Source: Cyanobacteria bacterium M_surface_7_m2_037
GTDB taxonomy: Bacteria; Cyanobacteriota; Cyanobacteriia; PCC-6307; Cyanobiaceae
Direction: 5' to 3'
Assembly (NCBI GenBank): GCA_016882585.1
Contig: VGPP01000066.1
Location: 1-9,122 of the forward strand
DNA length: 9,122 bases
Shown: positions 7,037-9,122 of the stretch, piece after piece
How positions within the stretch are numbered: position 1 is the first letter of the stretch
How the letters are laid out: each line of letters begins with the position of its first letter
The notes under the pieces: model-generated
Seen by the model: only the letters and a program-made list of their open reading frames with translations
The model's database searches: none
Told to the model about the DNA's origin: nothing
Made by a program: the position numbers and the translations under genes

Positions 7037-7192
7037 ATGGCCAAACGCCGCAACCTCAAGAAAGAAAAGCAGGAGCGCAACCGCGCCTACGCCCGCAAAT
7101 TCAAAAAGCGCAAGCTCCGCAACGATGGCCGCGGTGAAGGTGCTGGCAACGGCGTAACCGGAACAGCCAACAACGGTGGCGCTGCCGACTGA
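7037..7192 (+). CDS. Small highly basic conserved-type protein (51 aa), function unknown
   Basis: The frame encodes 51 residues beginning MAKRRNLKKEKQERNRAYAR and ending in a Gly/Asn/Ala-rich acidic tail. About half of the first 33 residues are Lys or Arg (16 by my count). They form a probably helical, strongly positive segment (KKEKQERNRAYARKFKKRKLRNDGRG), followed by a low-complexity tail. I recall similar short proteins, beginning MAKRRNLKKEK and ending soon after RNDGRGE, in marine Synechococcus and Prochlorococcus, where they are unnamed. I infer nucleic-acid or ribosome association from charge alone. The gene is flanked by a possible -10 element and followed, 24 bases after its stop, by a strong intrinsic terminator. 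That setting supports it as a genuine expressed gene. The longer Gly/Asn-rich tail here may be lineage specific. No named domain is recognised. Confidence 0.8.
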   Translation: MAKRRNLKKEKQERNRAYARKFKKRKLRNDGRGEGAGNGVTGTANNGGAAD

Positions 7193-7216
7193 TCGCTTCA
7201 CACGAAAGCATCAGCT

Positions 7217-7242
7217 GGGGATCCTGCGGGGTCCCCTTTTTT
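7217..7242 (+). terminator. Intrinsic (Rho-independent) terminator
   Basis: GGGGATCC (7217-7224) pairs with GGGGTCCC-C (7229-7236) to form an 8 bp stem with one T-G wobble and a TGCG loop, followed directly by six T residues (7237-7242). This is a textbook terminator. It ends the small basic protein transcript and probably the devA read-through, and it separates them from the glycosyltransferase gene. Confidence 0.88.
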
Positions 7243-7286
7243 GTCACTGCTCCAGCCCCCATCTGGCCTGACCCCTCCGCCGCGCC

Positions 7287-8219
7287 ATGTTCCTCAGCGT
7301 CGTCATCCCCACCTACAACCGGCTGCCGATCCTGGAGAAGTGTCTGCGGGCGCTGGAGCAGCAGCGGCTGGAAGCCCCGATCAGCGCCTATGAGGTGGTG
7401 GTGGTCGACGATGGTTCCACCGACGACACGGTGAACTGGCTGCTGCGCAACGGCCACGCCTTTCCGCATGTGCGCCTGGTGCAGCAAGACCATGGCGGCC
7501 CGGCGGAAGGTCGTAACCGGGGCGTGGATCACGCCCGCGGCGATGTGATCGTGTTCATCGACAGTGACCTGGTGGTCACCGAGACCTTTCTGATCAGCCA
7601 CGCCCGCCGCCTGGAGCAGAGCTGGCAGCAGCGCGGCGATCGGCTCTGCTTCACCTACGGCGCGGTGATCAACACCGCCAATTTCGAGAATCCCACCAGT
7701 GAGCCCCACAAGCTCCGTGATCTGTCGTGGGCCTATTTCGCCACCGGCAATGTGGCCATCGATCGTGAGGTGCTGGAGCGCAGCGGCTTGTTCGATACCC
7801 GCTTCCGCCTCTACGGCTGGGAAGACCTGGAGCTGGGTGAGCGGCTGCGGCGCATGGGGGTGGAGCTGGTGCGTTGCCCCGAAGCCGTGGGCTACCACTG
7901 GCATCCGCCCCTGAGCCTGGAGCAGGTGCCCCGCCTGATCGCCGTGGAGGGCGAGCGCGCGAAAATGGGCCTGGTGTTCTACCGGAAGCACCCCACCCGC
8001 CGGGTGCGCTTCATCATTCAGTTCACTGTGCTGCACAGGCTGCTCTGGGAGCTGCTCACCCTGGGGGGCCTGCTCAACGAGCGCAGTTTGAGGCCGCTGC
8101 TGGCCTGGCTGATCCGCAGCGGCAAACCGGGGCTGGCGATGGAGCTGCTGCGGCTGCCGCTCAACCGCATCGGTGTGCGGGCCCTCTACCGCGAGGCGCG
8201 GACCGAGGGCCTCGCCTAA
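7287..8219 (+). CDS. Family 2 glycosyltransferase (GT-A fold)
   Basis: This 310-residue protein is a GT2 enzyme, which moves a sugar from a nucleotide-sugar donor to a glycan, lipid or protein acceptor. Visible motifs are FLSVVIPTYNR (residues 2-12), VVVVDDGSTDDT (37-48) for donor binding, GGPAEGRNRG (70-79), the metal-binding DSD in VFIDSDLVV (92-94), TGN (153-155), and GWEDLELGERL (177-187) whose Glu179/Asp180 is the likely catalytic acid pair. The C-terminal third is Arg/Leu-rich and may lie along the membrane, but no clear transmembrane helix is seen. The start is ATG 7287. The 44 bp between the preceding terminator and the ATG has no TA dinucleotide, so no standard -10 element can be placed there. 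rpsB follows 123 bp downstream on the same strand. The family is certain; donor and acceptor are unknown. A role in cell-surface polysaccharide is plausible. Confidence 0.92.
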   Translation: MFLSVVIPTYNRLPILEKCLRALEQQRLEAPISAYEVVVVDDGSTDDTVNWLLRNGHAFPHVRLVQQDHGGPAEGRNRGVDHARGDVIVFIDSDLVVTETFLISHARRLEQSWQQRGDRLCFTYGAVINTANFENPTSEPHKLRDLSWAYFATGNVAIDREVLERSGLFDTRFRLYGWEDLELGERLRRMGVELVRCPEAVGYHWHPPLSLEQVPRLIAVEGERAKMGLVFYRKHPTRRVRFIIQFTVLHRLLWELLTLGGLLNERSLRPLLAWLIRSGKPGLAMELLRLPLNRIGVRALYREARTEGLA

Positions 8220-8243
8220 GGGGAGTGCTGCACTGCCATTTGG

Positions 8244-8249
8244 TAAGGT
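8244..8249 (+). promoter_or_regulatory. Possible -10 element of rpsB
   Basis: TAAGGT fits TANNNT and lies 94 bases upstream of the rpsB ATG, in the gap after the glycosyltransferase stop. Initiation about seven bases downstream would give a leader of roughly 85-90 nt containing the whole predicted hairpin at 8281-8333. No good -35 hexamer is visible 17 bases upstream. Confidence 0.35.
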
Positions 8250-8280
8250 CACTGGGTTCATTCACACCGCACACCTGCAT

Positions 8281-8333
8281 GTTTCGGGTGACCCGTTCGC
8301 GGAGTCCCTGGCAGGTGGAGGCGAACCCGAAAC
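8281..8333 (+). promoter_or_regulatory. Structured rpsB leader RNA (candidate autoregulatory element)
   Basis: GTTTCGGGT (8281-8289) is perfectly complementary to ACCCGAAAC (8325-8333), giving a 9 bp closing stem that ends nine bases before the rpsB ATG. Inside it, TTCGC (8296-8300) pairs with GCGAA (8321-8325; one A is shared with the outer stem). This leaves the ACCCG-containing strand 8289-8295 as a bulge and a 20-base apical region (8301-8320) that can fold further. CGGG (8285-8288) can also pair locally with CCCG (8292-8295), so two mutually exclusive folds exist. Ribosomal protein S2 is known to repress its own mRNA through the leader in E. coli. Regulation by this element is inferred, and I recognise no named RNA family here. 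Confidence 0.55.
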
Positions 8334-8342
8334 CCTCAACTC

Positions 8343-9065
8343 ATGGCTGTTGTCACTCTCGCCGAAATGATGGAGGCGGGTGCCCACTTCGGGCACCAAA
8401 CCCGCCGTTGGAACCCCAAGATGTCGCGCTACATCTACTGCGCGCGCAACGGTGTTCACATCATCGATCTCGTGCAGACCGCCGTCTGCATGAACAACGC
8501 CTACAAGTGGGTGCGTAGTGCCGCTCGCAGCGGTAAGCGCTTCCTGTTTGTGGGCACCAAGAAGCAGGCCTCCGAGGTGATCGCCCTCGAAGCCACCCGT
8601 TGCGGTGCTGCCTACGTGAACCAGCGCTGGCTGGGCGGCATGCTCACCAACTGGACCACGATGCGCGCCCGCATCGACCGCCTCAAGGACCTGGAGCGCA
8701 TGGAGGCCTCCGGCGCCATCGCCATGCGTCCCAAGAAGGAAGCGGCTGTGCTGCGCCGTGAGCTCGAGCGTTTGCAGAAGTACCTGGGCGGCCTGAAGAA
8801 CATGCGCCGTCTGCCCGACGTGGTGGTGCTGGTGGACCAGCGCCGCGAAACCAACGCTGTGCTCGAGGCCCGCAAGCTCGATATCCCCCTGGTGTCGATG
8901 CTCGACACCAACTGCGATCCCGACCTCTGCGACGTGCCCATCCCCTGCAACGACGACGCTGTGCGTTCGGTGCAACTGGTGCTCGGCCGCCTCGCCGATG
9001 CCATCAATGAAGGTCGCCATGGCGCCAATGACCAGCGCGGCGGCTACGACGACGAGGAAGGCTGA
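8343..9065 (+). CDS. rpsB: 30S ribosomal protein S2
   Basis: S2 is a large protein of the small ribosomal subunit that sits between head and body and is added late in assembly, with S1 binding depending on it. The 240-residue product has the universal S2 landmarks: MEAGAHFGHQTRRWNPKMSRYIY (10-32), HIIDLVQT, FLFVGTKKQA (67-76), YVNQRWLGGMLTNWTTM (91-107), a central coiled-coil (about 115-150), LPDVVVLVDQRRETNAVLEA and LDTNCDPDLCDVPIPCNDDA. The start is ATG 8343, giving the normal MAVVTLAEMMEAG N-terminus. It lies downstream of a structured leader that may control its translation. The end is a charged, acidic tail. In most bacteria tsf (elongation factor Ts) follows directly; here only 57 bases remain after the stop, so tsf would begin outside the window. 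Confidence 0.98.
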   Translation: MAVVTLAEMMEAGAHFGHQTRRWNPKMSRYIYCARNGVHIIDLVQTAVCMNNAYKWVRSAARSGKRFLFVGTKKQASEVIALEATRCGAAYVNQRWLGGMLTNWTTMRARIDRLKDLERMEASGAIAMRPKKEAAVLRRELERLQKYLGGLKNMRRLPDVVVLVDQRRETNAVLEARKLDIPLVSMLDTNCDPDLCDVPIPCNDDAVRSVQLVLGRLADAINEGRHGANDQRGGYDDEEG

Positions 9066-9076
9066 GCGACAGCTCT

Positions 9077-9108
9077 TCAGCGGTGATCCCTGCGAGGTTC
9101 ATCGCTGA
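9077..9108 (+). other. Hairpin downstream of rpsB, no T-tract
   Basis: TCAGCGGTGA (9077-9086) pairs with TCATCGCTGA (9099-9108) over ten positions with one G-T wobble. The 12-base loop can itself form CCT/AGG pairs (9089-9091 with 9095-9097). No run of T follows, so it is not a standard terminator. Sitting just after rpsB and probably before tsf, it could adjust the rpsB:tsf transcript ratio or protect the rpsB 3' end. That role is an inference. Confidence 0.5.
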
Positions 9109-9122
9109 TCTCCTCACCCCTG

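Noticed and set aside
7101..8261. 386-residue minus-strand open frame across the glycosyltransferase and small basic protein genes
   Set aside because: The translation is a low-complexity His/Gln/Ala/Gly mix with no family resemblance. It runs antisense through two convincing genes and a terminator.
8262..9020. 252-residue minus-strand open frame antisense to rpsB
   Set aside because: It is His/Gly/Val-rich shadow sequence with no motifs, opposite a universally conserved ribosomal protein gene.
1..9122. CRISPR array, insertion sequence, phage, toxin-antitoxin or defence genes
   Set aside because: I looked for spaced direct repeats, terminal inverted repeats, transposase or integrase motifs, and nuclease or toxin families and saw none. 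All of the gene content is typical cyanobacterial core or metabolic genes.

Overview
The window looks like the chromosome of a GC-rich unicellular picocyanobacterium of the Synechococcus/Cyanobium type. The evidence is an intact phycocyanobilin:ferredoxin oxidoreductase (PcyA), a SipA-type regulator of a cyanobacterial histidine kinase, a DevBCA-type exporter, a small basic protein of a kind I recall from picocyanobacterial genomes, and very dense packing with GTG/TTG starts and 1-4 base gene overlaps. The genus is an inference from gene content and composition; no rRNA or other direct marker is present.

Layout. Positions 1-527 (minus) hold the first ~175 residues of a BioY-type biotin transporter, cut by the window edge. 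After a 63 bp divergent gap comes sipA (591-830, plus). Its last codons overlap, tail to tail, the end of a two-gene minus-strand operon (820-3362) encoding a pair of M16B zinc-peptidase-like proteins. The operon-proximal protein has the zinc motif HFLEH. Its partner has lost that motif but keeps the Arg-x6-Tyr pair in its C-terminal half. The two therefore probably form one heterodimeric peptidase. A 69 bp divergent gap with a small inverted repeat leads to the plus-strand run pcyA - devB - devC - devA (3432-6989). These four genes are joined by TGATG, GTGA and 5 bp junctions, so they are probably one transcript. Bilin synthesis for phycobilisomes is thus physically coupled to an ABC exporter made of a membrane fusion protein, a permease and an ATPase.

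Next is a 51-residue, very basic protein (7037-7192) with its own possible -10 element and a clear intrinsic terminator (7217-7242). A family 2 glycosyltransferase follows (7287-8219), then a 123 bp leader with a strong, possibly switchable RNA structure, then rpsB for ribosomal protein S2 (8343-9065). The last 57 bases contain a 10 bp hairpin that probably lies in the rpsB-tsf spacer; tsf itself would be outside the window.

Most of the window is ordinary core genome, and I see no phage, insertion sequence, CRISPR array or defence system. The points most worth a second look are the rpsB leader structure, the division of catalytic and substrate-binding residues between the two M16 proteins, the uncharacterised small basic protein, and the translational coupling of pcyA to the devBCA exporter.
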